This document shows, piece by piece, positions 16,631-24,660 of a stretch of DNA of 29,947 nt. Under the pieces are notes generated by a model. The model did no database searches and was not told the DNA's origin. It saw only the letters and a program-made list of their open reading frames with translations. Where the stretch lies: NCBI GenBank assembly GCA_037441765.1, contig JBBIRM010000019.1:1-29947 (forward strand), written 5' to 3'. A program made the translations under genes and the position numbers. Position 1 is the first letter of the stretch; every line of letters starts with the position of its first letter. Source of the DNA: JBBIRM01 sp037441765. GTDB taxonomy: Bacteria; Desulfobacterota; BSN033; UBA1163.

Positions 16631-16936
16631 GAGATATCTTTTTAGAGATATCTGAAAAAGTATTTAAAACGAGTTTTATAGACTGGGGAGGTGGGGTGGA
16701 AAAGCCTTCGAGCGGATAACTTTAAAAGTTTGGCACTATTGATTAATTCCCTGAAAATGTTTGTTTTTCTCTTAAACGATTGTTAGCGGCAAGGGACAAG
16801 CCCTTGCCCTACGTTTGAGATTCGTTTAATTTCTCGTAGGGCAAGCCCTTGTGGCTTGCCGAACCTTTTATTGCCCGCATTCGAAGGGTTTGGAACCCTA
16901 CCTCCCCAGTCTTTGAGGGACTTTTTCAGAAATCTC
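16631..16936. mobile_element. MITE-like element with terminal inverted repeats
   Basis: A non-coding element of about 306 bp flanked by TTAAA at 16626-16630 and 16937-16941, a likely 5-bp target duplication. The inverted ends are GAGATATCTGAAAAAGT (16645-16661) and ACTTTTTCAGAAATCTC (16920-16936). The left end begins with a partial duplicate of the GAGATATCT motif at 16631. Subterminal inverted blocks (ACTGGGGAGGTGGGG on the left, CCTACCTCCCCAGT on the right) extend the symmetry. No transposase is encoded, so mobility would need a helper elsewhere. Its right end lies 11 bp before the promoter of the lipoprotein gene. Confidence 0.72.
16788..16860. repeat. Long hairpin inside the MITE-like element
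   Basis: Two 26-nt arms, 16788-16813 and 16835-16860, are inverted copies with a few mismatches, around a 21-nt loop. The core GGGCTTGCCCTACG type of sequence suggests a REP-like palindromic unit nested in the larger element. Confidence 0.75.
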
Positions 16937-16947
16937 TTAAAAAAATG

Positions 16948-16976
16948 TTGACAAGTATGATGGAAAAAGATATAGA
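16948..16976 (+). promoter_or_regulatory. Sigma-70 promoter of the Pal-like lipoprotein gene
   Basis: Consensus TTGACA (16948-16953), a 17-bp spacer and TATAGA (16971-16976), about 70 bp before the ATG at 17049. It is the strongest plus-strand promoter match in the window and begins just after the MITE-like element. Confidence 0.72.
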
Positions 16977-17048
16977 TAGTATTAAAAATTTAATCAAATC
17001 TGGAACCGAAGATAACATTAAATTCTTTTTTATGAAAGGAGGTCCTTT

Positions 17049-17813
17049 ATGAAAAAGTATTCTATTTTTACTTTCGTTCTGTTTTCTTGTTTTTTACTCA
17101 TTGTTTCCTGTGCCCCACGTTACCATTTTGGAGTTCCAGATCAGGCTGTAGGGTATCCTTCACAATTTGACGAAACAGAGGCAGCCATTGCACAGGCTGA
17201 AAGGTCTCCGGGAGCAAAGTACTGTCCAGATAAGATTGCCAAGGCAAAGGAGTTAGGAAAGAAGGGTGTTGAGACCTACTGGGCGTGTAAGACTGCACAG
17301 GCAATGGAGATTTTAGAACAGGCTCGAAAGTTAGCAAAAGAGGCAGAGGCATGTCAACCACCACCAGCACCTCCTGCTCCACCTGCCCCACCTGCTCCTC
17401 CAGCGCCCCCTGCACCTGCAGCACCGCCACCTCCACCACCTCCACCACCACCTCCACCACCTAAACCTGTTGTTGCTCCTGTCTTTGAGACAGTATATTT
17501 TGACCCGAATAAAACCCATATCAATCCTCAAGCAGCCAAGGCATTAGACCGTAACGGTCAGATCCTAAACGGAAATCCAGATATTCGAGTGGAGATTGGT
17601 GGACATACTGATGCGCAAGGATCTCCTTCGGCAAATCAGAAGATTTCAGAGAAACGAGCATTAAGTTGTAAAAAATATCTAATGGATAAATTTAATATTC
17701 CAGAAAAACAGATGGTCATAAAAGGATATGGTGCAACCAAACCTGTGGCAGATAACCAGACCAAAGAAGGCCGTGCCAAAAATAGAAGGGTTGAATTTAG
17801 AATTCTTCCATAA
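17049..17813 (+). CDS. Outer-membrane lipoprotein with OmpA/Pal peptidoglycan-binding domain
   Basis: A 254-residue lipoprotein. The signal peptide ends in a lipobox (LIVSC, lipidated Cys21). Residues about 40-100 are helical and Ala/Lys/Glu-rich. Residues about 104-138 form a Pro/Ala-rich linker of repeated PPAPPA followed by a long proline run. The C-terminal OmpA-like domain (about 145-254) carries VYFDPNKTHINPQA, the peptidoglycan-contact block GGHTDAQGSPSANQKISEKRA, and the ending GRAKNRRVEF. It would tether the outer membrane to peptidoglycan, as Pal does. The linker is unusual for canonical Pal, and no tolB is nearby, so a specific name is withheld. An AAAGGAGG ribosome site and its own promoter and terminator mark it as monocistronic. 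Confidence 0.9.
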   Translation: MKKYSIFTFVLFSCFLLIVSCAPRYHFGVPDQAVGYPSQFDETEAAIAQAERSPGAKYCPDKIAKAKELGKKGVETYWACKTAQAMEILEQARKLAKEAEACQPPPAPPAPPAPPAPPAPPAPAAPPPPPPPPPPPPPKPVVAPVFETVYFDPNKTHINPQAAKALDRNGQILNGNPDIRVEIGGHTDAQGSPSANQKISEKRALSCKKYLMDKFNIPEKQMVIKGYGATKPVADNQTKEGRAKNRRVEFRILP

Positions 17814-17848
17814 AGGCAGACCATATGGTCTTTGAAAAACAGGATTCA

Positions 17849-17878
17849 AAATGGCAGGAGTTTTGACTCCTGCCATTT
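17849..17878 (+). terminator. Rho-independent terminator after the Pal-like gene
   Basis: A perfect 13-bp stem (17849-17861 with 17866-17878, loop TTTG) lies 35 bp after the stop codon, followed by CATTTTC. It separates the lipoprotein gene from the transaldolase gene. A long reading frame can be drawn through it, but the transaldolase starts downstream. Confidence 0.78.
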
Positions 17879-17904
17879 CATTTTCTATCTTTGGAGAAGG
17901 GAAG

Positions 17905-18555
17905 ATGAAAATCTTTATTGATACCGCCAATCCCAATGAGATAAAGAAGGCCTGTGAAATGGGTAGCATTGATGGAGTGACAACCAATCCAACTCTGATT
18001 TCAAAAGAGAACAGGGATTTCCTTTCTCTCATCAAAGAGATTAATGAAATCATTCAGGGGTTACCCATAAATCTGGAGGTGGTGAGCACCACATCAGAGG
18101 GTATGATTGAAGAGGCAAAGAGGCTCTCAGAGATTGGTGAGAATGTGGTCGTTAAGATTCCAATGACTTTGGAAGGTCTTAAGGCGATTAAAACATTAGG
18201 TAGAGAAGGGATCAAAACCAATACCACCCTTGTTTTCACCCCCACCCAAGCCTTGCTTGCTGCCAAGGCAGGGGCGACCTATGTCAGCCCTTTTATTGGG
18301 AGACTGGACGATATCTCACAGGTGGGAATGGATTTGGTAGATCAGATCTTAAGGATATTTAGAAATTATCATTTCACCACTCAGGTGATTGTGGCAAGCA
18401 TTCGTCACCCCGTCCATGTGCTCGAAGCCGCTCTCCATGGGGCCGATATTGCAACAATCCCCTACAAAGTCATTGAACAGTTGGTCAAACACCCATTGAC
18501 AGATATTGGAATTGAGAAATTCTTAGAAGATTGGAAGAAGATCCCAAAAAAATAA
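17905..18555 (+). CDS. tal: Transaldolase, short (MipB/TalC/FSA) type
   Basis: A 216-residue single-domain transaldolase or fructose-6-phosphate aldolase family protein. It begins MKIFIDTANPNEIKKA, followed by DGVTTNPTLIS, the Schiff-base lysine Lys84 in VVVKIPMT, TTLVFTPTQALLAAKAGATYVSPFIGRLDD and ATIPYKVIEQLVKHPLTDIG. Transaldolases move a dihydroxyacetone unit in the pentose phosphate pathway. I start at the ATG at 17905, which has GGAGAAGGGA upstream and matches the family N-terminus; an upstream frame running through the terminator is not used. Transaldolase and FSA activities cannot be separated by eye. It converges with hsp20, 28 bp apart. Confidence 0.92.
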   Translation: MKIFIDTANPNEIKKACEMGSIDGVTTNPTLISKENRDFLSLIKEINEIIQGLPINLEVVSTTSEGMIEEAKRLSEIGENVVVKIPMTLEGLKAIKTLGREGIKTNTTLVFTPTQALLAAKAGATYVSPFIGRLDDISQVGMDLVDQILRIFRNYHFTTQVIVASIRHPVHVLEAALHGADIATIPYKVIEQLVKHPLTDIGIEKFLEDWKKIPKK

Positions 18556-18583
18556 AAAGGGCCCTTCAATCCTGAACCCGGTC

Positions 18584-19027
18584 TCAACTTTCTTCAACAA
18601 AAATCTGTTTGGGAAGGCTCATCTCTTTCTTTGGAAGGCTGATTCTGAGGACCCCCTCTTTATAAGACGCTTTGATTTTTTCCTGATCAATGGTTCTTGG
18701 AATAGAAAAGGTTCGTTGAAAAGTTCCATAGGGTCTTTCAATCTGGATATAGTTCTCATCCTTTGTGTCTTTAATAAATTTCCTCTCCCCCTGCACAATT
18801 AGGGTATTCTCTTCTACTTTAATATCAATTTCATTCTGGTCCATCTCGGGTAGATCCATCTTGATCACGACCTCTTTTTCTCTTTCAACAATATCCACTG
18901 GAGGAGACCAAACCCTTCTTGGCATCTCCTCTTTGAAAATGCGGGAGAGGGTCTCATCGAAGAGCCGTGTCATTCGATCTTGCATGGCCATCAGGTCTCT
19001 AAAAGGCTCCCATTTCACATGAACCAT
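18584..19027 (-). CDS. Hsp20/alpha-crystallin small heat-shock protein
   Basis: A 147-residue small heat-shock protein that holds unfolding proteins without ATP. The alpha-crystallin domain starts with WSPPVDIVEREKEVVIKMDLPEM. It continues through IDIKVEENTLIVQGERK and GTFQRTFSIPRTID, and ends in the signature YKEGVLRISLPK. I start at the ATG at 19025-19027, 8 bp after the ribosome site AGGAGG (19041-19036); a GTG and an ATG slightly upstream fall inside or too close to that site. It lies after the short NuoG-like gene on the same strand but has its own promoter. Confidence 0.93.
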   Translation of the reverse strand: MVHVKWEPFRDLMAMQDRMTRLFDETLSRIFKEEMPRRVWSPPVDIVEREKEVVIKMDLPEMDQNEIDIKVEENTLIVQGERKFIKDTKDENYIQIERPYGTFQRTFSIPRTIDQEKIKASYKEGVLRISLPKKEMSLPKQIFVEES

Positions 19028-19057
19028 CTCCATCACCTCCTATGTTTCATTATTTAA

Positions 19058-19086
19058 AATATACTCCAACTAAGAGAGAATTTCAA
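19058..19086 (-). promoter_or_regulatory. Sigma-70 promoter of hsp20
   Basis: On the minus strand TTGAAA (19086-19081), a 17-bp spacer and TATATT (19063-19058) precede the hsp20 ribosome site. The -35 box overlaps the stop codon of the NuoG-like gene. I saw no CIRCE or ROSE element. Confidence 0.58.
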
Positions 19087-19796
19087 CTCCTGCAGGTATA
19101 ACAAATATCAAAGAAATCATTGGGGAGTTTGGCCTTTTCTTTAAACTTCTCTAATTGAAACCATGGAGCAAAATAGTTTCCACAGACCTTGCACTGTTTC
19201 ATCTTCAACGTCCGTTTCCACCGTAGAATAGTCCGTTCATCCCCCTCCTCTTTCATCCCGATGACATCGACAGGGCAGATAGCAACACATGCCCCGCAGG
19301 CAATGCAGTTCATCGCCTCACCCTGGAAGGGGGGAACCATCTCCCTTCGATCTCCCCGGAAGGCAAATTGAATGGCATTGGCTCCCACTACTTCCTCACA
19401 CACCCTTGCACAGAGTCCACATAGGATACAATCCTTCTCCTCCTTTTTAAATCGCACCTCCTTTACCCCCATCTCAAGAGCCATCTCCTGAATCTTCACA
19501 TCTCCTGGGCACATGGCCAGGAGGAGTTCGACAACCATCCGCCGAGCACGCAATACTTTTTCCGTCTGTGTTAAAACCTCGATTCCCTTCAAGACAGGGT
19601 AGGTGCAGGCAGTGGTCAACCTACTTCTCCCTTTGGTAAGGACTTCTACCAGACAGAGCCGACATGCACCATAGGGTTTTACTGATTCATGATAACAGAG
19701 ATGAGGGATCTCAATTCCTGCATCAAGGGCTGACTCTAAGATATTTCCATCCTCTCTTCCCTCAACCCATTGACCATCTATTTTAAAAGAGATCAT
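19083..19796 (-). CDS. Short NuoG-like iron-sulfur subunit
   Basis: A 237-residue protein matching only the N-terminal part of NuoG or the HydA/HndD-type subunit. A [2Fe-2S] plant-ferredoxin domain has Cys34, 45, 48 and 64. The region that carries the His-Cys3 cluster in NuoG (usually HxxxCxxCxxxxxC) keeps only LLLAMCPGD, so that cluster is absent. Two [4Fe-4S] motifs follow (Cys123/126/129/133 and 164/167/170/174). The tail holds CxxC (202, 205) and CxxC (232, 235), possibly a zinc site. There is no molybdopterin or H-cluster domain. It would pass electrons between the NuoF-like flavoprotein and ferredoxin or another partner. It is the last gene of the por-nuoEF-like cluster. Confidence 0.88.
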   Translation of the reverse strand: MISFKIDGQWVEGREDGNILESALDAGIEIPHLCYHESVKPYGACRLCLVEVLTKGRSRLTTACTYPVLKGIEVLTQTEKVLRARRMVVELLLAMCPGDVKIQEMALEMGVKEVRFKKEEKDCILCGLCARVCEEVVGANAIQFAFRGDRREMVPPFQGEAMNCIACGACVAICPVDVIGMKEEGDERTILRWKRTLKMKQCKVCGNYFAPWFQLEKFKEKAKLPNDFFDICYTCRS

Positions 19797-19838
19797 TATT
19801 CTCCTCCTTATTCAATCCGAAATCTAAGATCGTCGGCA

Positions 19839-21767
19839 CTAATCAACTTCAATGGCTTCAAACTTACAGGTATCAAAACACATCCCACACTTAATACATT
19901 TCTGCTCGTCAATCTTAAATGGGATCCCTCTCTCTTTTTTGGTCTTTGTCTTACCACTGATCGCCTTCTCAGGACAGACCTTGGCACACCTCCCACACAT
20001 CGTGCACACCTCAGGGAGGATGCGATATCTCAAGAGAGGTCGGCATACCTTCGCAGGACACCTTTTATTCAAGATATGTTCTTCATACTCCTGACGGAAA
20101 TATCGAATGGTAGAGAGCACAGGGTTCGGAGCAGTTCCTCCCAGGGCACAAAGGGAGGCTTCTGCAGTTACCCAGCCCAATTCCTCAAGGAGTTGGATAT
20201 GCTCGGGTTTCCCCCTGCCTTCGCTGATCTCGGTAAGGATTTCATGCATTCTTTTCGTTCCTTCACGACAGGTGGTACACTTTCCGCAGGATTCATCCTT
20301 AAGGAAGTTCATAAAATATTTGGCCACATCCACCATGCAGGTGGATTCATCCATGACGATCATTCCACCAGAGCCCATCATGGACCCTACTTCTGTCAAT
20401 CGATCAAAATCGACTGGTAGGTCGAGCAGGGATTCTGGGATACATCCCCCTGAAGGCCCTCCTGTTTGAACCGCTTTGAATTTCTTTCCCCCAGGGATTC
20501 CCCCACCAATATCATAGACGATCTCCCTTAAGGTGATTCCCATCGGGACTTCCACAAGACCCGTGTTGTTCACCTTACCTACTACAGAAAAAACCTTTGT
20601 ACCCTTGCTCCTCTCTGTCCCTATTTTGGAATACCAGTCCGAGCCCCTTGAAAGGATGACAGGTACATTATTCCAGGTTTCCACATTGTTAAGATTACTT
20701 GGCTTATCCATGAGGCCACTTTCAGTGGTATGGATATGTTTGGCTCTTGGTTCACCTGCCTTTCCTTCAATAGAGGCCATCAGGGCCGTAGATTCTCCAC
20801 AGACAAAAGCTCCTCCTCCCCGAAAGAGGTTAATATTAAATGAGAAACCAGATCCCAAAATGTTTTCTCCTAAAAGGCCATACTCTTGGGCCTGTTGAAT
20901 GGCTATCTTAAGTTTCTGAATTGCCAGCGGATATTCATCTCTTACATAAATAAACCCTTCCTGAGCCCCAATTGCATAGGCACCGATTATCATCCCTTCA
21001 ATCACACTATGAGGATCTCCTTCTAATATACTTCGGTCCATATAAGCCCCGGGGTCTCCCTCATCCGCATTACAAAGAACAAATTTTTTGCTTCCCTTTG
21101 ACTTACGGCAGGACTCCCATTTATTCCCCGTTGGAAATCCAGCCCCTCCTCTACCACGAAGTCCGGATTGCTTTATCTCTTCAATAATCTCCTCAGGTTT
21201 CATCTCAAAAAGTGCTTTAAAAAGGGAAAAATATCCTCCCCTGGCAATATACTCCTCGATATGGTCGGGATTAATATAGCCACAATTTCTTAAAGCAATC
21301 TTTAATTGTTTGTTATAAAATGGAACCTGGTGATAATAGGGTGTTCCATCGATTCCGTTAGGAAGGCATTCAATATTATAATCCCATTTCTTCCCCTCGA
21401 CCACCCAATCTTCGCTTTCCATTTTAAAGAATAAAAGATCCCTGACTATTTTATGGTCCAACCATTGATAGATTAACTCGGAAGCCCGTTCTGGTGTTAC
21501 TCCTTGGTAAAAAATCCTGGGTTTTCTCTGTTCGAAAATGTCAACTAATGGTTCCTTCTGACAAAATCCGATACACCCCGTTTGATTCACTATGATAGGA
21601 AGTTTTCCTTTCTCCACCTCTTTATTGATGGCTTCATAGACTTTCCCTGCTCCAGTGGAGAGGCCACAAGTTGCCATACCTACTGAAATCTTGATTTTCA
21701 TTGGAAATAGGTTTTTTAAACCCTTATTTCTCAATTTTTCTAAGTCTTCTTTTGATTGTATTCTCAT
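19839..21767 (-). CDS. NuoF-like NAD(P)H-binding FMN/iron-sulfur flavoprotein
   Basis: A 642-residue subunit of the HndC/HydB/BamH type. Residues 1-110 are a thioredoxin-like [2Fe-2S] domain (Cys34, Cys65, Cys69). The NADH/FMN core carries SGLRGRGGAGFPTG (201-214) and LCNADEGDPGAYMDR (231-245), with CGESTALMASIEG at 323-335. The N3-type cluster ligands are Cys494/497/500 (SCGKCTTC) and Cys540. A C-terminal domain adds two ferredoxin-type [4Fe-4S] clusters (Cys588/591/594/598 and 624/627/630/634), which NuoF of complex I lacks. This layout is seen in electron-bifurcating hydrogenases and related NADH:ferredoxin modules. It lies 12 bp after the NuoE-like gene and ends in TAG. Confidence 0.93.
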   Translation of the reverse strand: MRIQSKEDLEKLRNKGLKNLFPMKIKISVGMATCGLSTGAGKVYEAINKEVEKGKLPIIVNQTGCIGFCQKEPLVDIFEQRKPRIFYQGVTPERASELIYQWLDHKIVRDLLFFKMESEDWVVEGKKWDYNIECLPNGIDGTPYYHQVPFYNKQLKIALRNCGYINPDHIEEYIARGGYFSLFKALFEMKPEEIIEEIKQSGLRGRGGAGFPTGNKWESCRKSKGSKKFVLCNADEGDPGAYMDRSILEGDPHSVIEGMIIGAYAIGAQEGFIYVRDEYPLAIQKLKIAIQQAQEYGLLGENILGSGFSFNINLFRGGGAFVCGESTALMASIEGKAGEPRAKHIHTTESGLMDKPSNLNNVETWNNVPVILSRGSDWYSKIGTERSKGTKVFSVVGKVNNTGLVEVPMGITLREIVYDIGGGIPGGKKFKAVQTGGPSGGCIPESLLDLPVDFDRLTEVGSMMGSGGMIVMDESTCMVDVAKYFMNFLKDESCGKCTTCREGTKRMHEILTEISEGRGKPEHIQLLEELGWVTAEASLCALGGTAPNPVLSTIRYFRQEYEEHILNKRCPAKVCRPLLRYRILPEVCTMCGRCAKVCPEKAISGKTKTKKERGIPFKIDEQKCIKCGMCFDTCKFEAIEVD

Positions 21768-21779
21768 CTCTCCCTCAAG

Positions 21780-22232
21780 CTATTTAAACTCTTTCAGTAA
21801 ACCAATAACTTTATCTTGGGTCAATCGGCCAAAAACATTTCCGTCGATTACTACGACTGGACCAAGGCTACAACAACCAACACATCGGACCGACTCTAAT
21901 GTGAACTTTTTATCCTTTGTAGTTTCCCCTTTAGTAATTCCAAGATATCTCTCGAGCCTATTCATAATTCGATCTCCCCCCCTGACATGGCAGGCAGTTC
22001 CAAGGCAAACGTCAATCTTGTGTCGACCTCTCGGTTTAATGCTTAAGGCATTGTAAAAAGTGGCAAGCCTAAAAATATGGGATAAAGGAATATTTGTCTT
22101 TTGAGAAACCTCTTGAAGTATTTCTCTTGGAAGGTACTTCTCCTTGGCCTGAATGTCCTGGAGGATGGCCAGTATCTGAGACTGTTTTCCTTCATATCTT
22201 TGGATGATGGTATCAATTTCTGAAGGGGTCAT
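21780..22232 (-). CDS. NuoE-like [2Fe-2S] subunit
   Basis: A 150-residue thioredoxin-like [2Fe-2S] protein of the NuoE/HndA family. The N-terminal helices (ILAILQDIQAKEKYLPREILQEVSQ) precede the cluster motif: CLGTACHVRGG supplies two Cys about residue 82, and VRCVGCCSLGP the other two. It would pair with the NuoF-like subunit as the NADH-oxidising part. It has a strong ribosome site (AAGGAGG), a one-base gap after porB and a 12-bp gap before the NuoF-like gene, which argues for co-expression with both. It ends in TAG. Confidence 0.93.
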   Translation of the reverse strand: MTPSEIDTIIQRYEGKQSQILAILQDIQAKEKYLPREILQEVSQKTNIPLSHIFRLATFYNALSIKPRGRHKIDVCLGTACHVRGGDRIMNRLERYLGITKGETTKDKKFTLESVRCVGCCSLGPVVVIDGNVFGRLTQDKVIGLLKEFK

Positions 22233-22233
22233 C

Positions 22234-23166
22234 CTAACCTCCTTTTGAAGATTCCTCTTTCAATTTTTCATATTCCTGGTGGACTCTTCTTTCAATCTCC
22301 TCGATCATCTCATCGGTAAGATGTCTGAACCTTCCCTGGAGCTTGAAGTATTCTTTGATAGGTTTCAATTTTGGAAAGTCAATCGTCAAACGATATTTCC
22401 CTCTCTCTACTTCATATAGAGGGAAGACCCCTGTCTCCACTGCCAATCTGCCAAGTTTGATCGAAAGTTCTGGAGCAGATCGCCAGCCTGTTGGACAGAC
22501 CGAAAGGATGTGAATGTAAGCAGGCCCAGGGATATCCGCAGCCTTCTTCACCTTCTGAACGAGATCCATGGGGTAACTCGGACATGCTGTAGCCACATAG
22601 GGAATATCATGGGCCAATGCAATCGCAGGCATGTTCTTCTTCCATGTGGGTTGTCCCATCTGAACTTTTCCAACAGGTGAGGTAGTGGTAAAGGCACCAA
22701 AAGGTGTGGAGGAGGATCGCTGTATTCCTGTGTTCATATAGGCTTCATTGTCCGTACAGATATAGATAAAGTTATGTCCCCTCTCAAGGGCACCCGAAAG
22801 TGCCTGAAGGCCAATATCTGCGGTCCCTCCATCCCCAGCCATGGCCACCGTGGTAACCTTCTTAGAAGGAATTCTCTTTTTCCTCATAAGGACCCTTAAC
22901 CCCGATTCGATGCCTGAGGCAACAGCGGCCGTATTTTCAAAGGCCACATGAATCCATGGAACCCTCCAGGCTGTAAAGGGTAGGGGAGTAGTGGTTACTT
23001 CCATGCAACCGGTGGCATTAGCCACAATCACGTTCCTTCCCAGGGCCTTAGCGACCAACCTAACTGCCAATGCCTCTGCACATCCCTGGCAGGCTCGATG
23101 GCCTGGTGCAAAATATTCCTTTTGCGTCAATGTCCTGACAGCAAATACGTTTAAATTCTCAATCAT
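22234..23166 (-). CDS. porB: 2-oxoacid:ferredoxin oxidoreductase beta subunit (TPP-binding)
   Basis: A 310-residue beta subunit. The thiamine-pyrophosphate motif is GDGGTADIG (111-119) through NEAYMNTG (140-147). The four cysteines that bind the proximal [4Fe-4S] cluster in pyruvate enzymes are all visible: Cys26 and Cys29 (CQGC), Cys54 (ATGCMEV) and Cys224 (SVCPTGW). Gene order and these cysteines favour pyruvate as substrate; 2-oxoisovalerate is the main alternative. The ATG overlaps the stop of porA (ATGA). It ends in TAG one base before the NuoE-like gene. Confidence 0.93.
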   Translation of the reverse strand: MIENLNVFAVRTLTQKEYFAPGHRACQGCAEALAVRLVAKALGRNVIVANATGCMEVTTTPLPFTAWRVPWIHVAFENTAAVASGIESGLRVLMRKKRIPSKKVTTVAMAGDGGTADIGLQALSGALERGHNFIYICTDNEAYMNTGIQRSSSTPFGAFTTTSPVGKVQMGQPTWKKNMPAIALAHDIPYVATACPSYPMDLVQKVKKAADIPGPAYIHILSVCPTGWRSAPELSIKLGRLAVETGVFPLYEVERGKYRLTIDFPKLKPIKEYFKLQGRFRHLTDEMIEEIERRVHQEYEKLKEESSKGG

Positions 23167-24338
23167 TCTCTCACCCCGTAAATCTCATAACCTTCTCGGT
23201 TACCCTCTTCAATCTCAATTTCAGCCTTTTCCACCATCTTAACAAAATCAGAAGGAGTTACGTCCCTTCCTGATAGTCCTGCAACGAAATTGTAAACATA
23301 GGGCCTTCTATCGTATCCATAAATGGCTGACTTCACCTCAGAGGCCACAGGCCCTCCAGGACCTCCTACTGAGACTGCACGATCTATCACCACCAAATTT
23401 TTTGAGTTTAAAACTGCCTTTTTAAAGGCATCAAAAGGGAAAGGCCTCCAGAGTCGAATCTTCACCAGGCCCACCTTTCTTCCCTGTTCTCTCATTTGGT
23501 CCACTGCCGCCGAAGCAGTCTCAGCGATACTTCCCATTGCAACGATAAGGGTCTCTGCATCTTCGGCCTTATAAGTCTCAACAGGTTGATAATATCGGCC
23601 TGTCATATCTCCAAATTCTTTCCATACTTGTAAAATTATAGGAATTGAAGAGATGAGGGCTACCTCCTGGGCTTTCTTAGTTTCTGCAAAGATAGCAGGG
23701 GAAGCGAAAGCTCCCATCGTGATCGGCAGGTCTGGATGAAGGCGGAAGAGAGGTTGATAGGGTGGCAAGAATTGGTCGATCATTTCTTGTTCAATAAGTT
23801 CAATGGGTTCAATGACATGGCTTAAGGTGAATCCATCCAGATTGACGATCGCAGGGAGCAGAACCTCTCGGTCTTCTGCTACCCGATAGGCAATGAAGAT
23901 GTGGTCGTAGACCTCTTGGCCATTTTCAGTAAAGAACTGGATCCATCCACAATCCCGAATGGACATCACATCACTGTGGTCATTCCAGATGCTTAGAGGT
24001 GAAGAAAGAGTTCGGTTTGCAATGGCCATCACTATGGGTAGCCTCATCCCAGAGGCGATATAAGTGATCTCACTCATCAAGGCCAATCCCTGTGAACTGG
24101 TACAGGTAAACGACCTCGCCCCTACCGCTTCGCTTCCAACGCAGACGCTCAATGCAGAATGTTCTGATTCAACACAGAAAAACTCTGCATCCAGTTCTCC
24201 ATTGGCCACAATCTCGGAGAGGTGTTCAACAATATGGGTCTGTGGGGTAATCGGATAGGCTGAGATCACATCGACGTTGCATTGTTTGACCGCTTCGGCT
24301 GCAGCAATGGAAACCTCCATTCCCACTCTCTTTCCCAT
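23163..24338 (-). CDS. porA: 2-oxoacid:ferredoxin oxidoreductase alpha subunit
   Basis: A 391-residue alpha subunit containing the pyrimidine-binding and transketolase-C-like domains. It begins GKRVGMEVSIAAAEAVKQ and continues with ISAYPITPQTHIVEHL, ESEHSALSVCVGSEAVGARSFTCTSSQGLALM and RTLSSPLSIWNDHSD, typical of PorA. The C-terminal part has LIVAMGSIAETASAAVD and DRAVSVGGPGGP. I start at the ATG at 24336-24338, with GGAGGAG upstream and one base shared with the porD stop (TAATG). A longer frame starting at 24404 overlaps porD and adds unconserved residues. Confidence 0.94.
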   Translation of the reverse strand: MGKRVGMEVSIAAAEAVKQCNVDVISAYPITPQTHIVEHLSEIVANGELDAEFFCVESEHSALSVCVGSEAVGARSFTCTSSQGLALMSEITYIASGMRLPIVMAIANRTLSSPLSIWNDHSDVMSIRDCGWIQFFTENGQEVYDHIFIAYRVAEDREVLLPAIVNLDGFTLSHVIEPIELIEQEMIDQFLPPYQPLFRLHPDLPITMGAFASPAIFAETKKAQEVALISSIPIILQVWKEFGDMTGRYYQPVETYKAEDAETLIVAMGSIAETASAAVDQMREQGRKVGLVKIRLWRPFPFDAFKKAVLNSKNLVVIDRAVSVGGPGGPVASEVKSAIYGYDRRPYVYNFVAGLSGRDVTPSDFVKMVEKAEIEIEEGNREGYEIYGVRE

Positions 24339-24634
24339 TAGATCTCCTCCTCCATGACCATGGTGATAGCACCAGTTGGACATTCTCTGGCACAGATCCC
24401 ACATCCTTTACAATAAAAGAGGTCGACGATGAAATAACCCTCTTTATCCAATTGGTATGACATATCAGGACAGAATATGTAACACAATCCACAATGGATA
24501 CATCTTTCTTTATTAAGCATTGGTCGAAGCGCCTTCCAATCTCCTGTTCGATATTGACTAGTATTGCCGGGTTCAAGGACAACATTGCCAACGGGTATCT
24601 CTTTCCAGGTCCATTCATTTTCAGGTTTGGTCAT
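24338..24634 (-). CDS. porD: 2-oxoacid:ferredoxin oxidoreductase delta subunit (ferredoxin)
   Basis: A 98-residue 2[4Fe-4S] ferredoxin-type subunit with motifs Cys45/48/51/55 (CIHCGLCYIFCP) and Cys75/78/81/85 (CKGCGICARECP). It starts with the short N-terminal arm that PorD proteins use to contact the core. It passes electrons from the TPP site to external ferredoxin. It lies between porG (26 bp upstream) and porA (one-base overlap), in the classic order gamma-delta-alpha-beta. Confidence 0.95.
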   Translation of the reverse strand: MTKPENEWTWKEIPVGNVVLEPGNTSQYRTGDWKALRPMLNKERCIHCGLCYIFCPDMSYQLDKEGYFIVDLFYCKGCGICARECPTGAITMVMEEEI

Positions 24635-24660
24635 GCCTTCACCTCTTTTATGGATGGGAT

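Noticed and set aside
16849..17052. 67-residue frame before the lipoprotein gene
   Set aside because: It starts inside the MITE-like hairpin, crosses the lipoprotein promoter and leader, and has no ribosome site or recognisable domain.
17098..17531. Minus-strand frames opposite the lipoprotein gene rich in Trp/Arg or Val/Glu
   Set aside because: Their composition comes from the reverse of the proline-codon repeat. No real gene features are present.
19083..19085. TGA of the NuoG-like gene as a selenocysteine codon (it follows CYTCRS)
   Set aside because: The extension beyond it is short and shows no family similarity. The region overlaps the hsp20 promoter, and no SECIS-like hairpin is evident.
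19770..20420. 216-residue plus-strand frame opposite the NuoF-like gene
   Set aside because: It is antisense to a clearly conserved coding sequence and has no recognisable domain, so it is a shadow frame.
24339..24404. N-terminal extension of porA (22 residues)
   Set aside because: It overlaps the end of porD and lacks conservation. The ATG at 24338 has a strong ribosome site.
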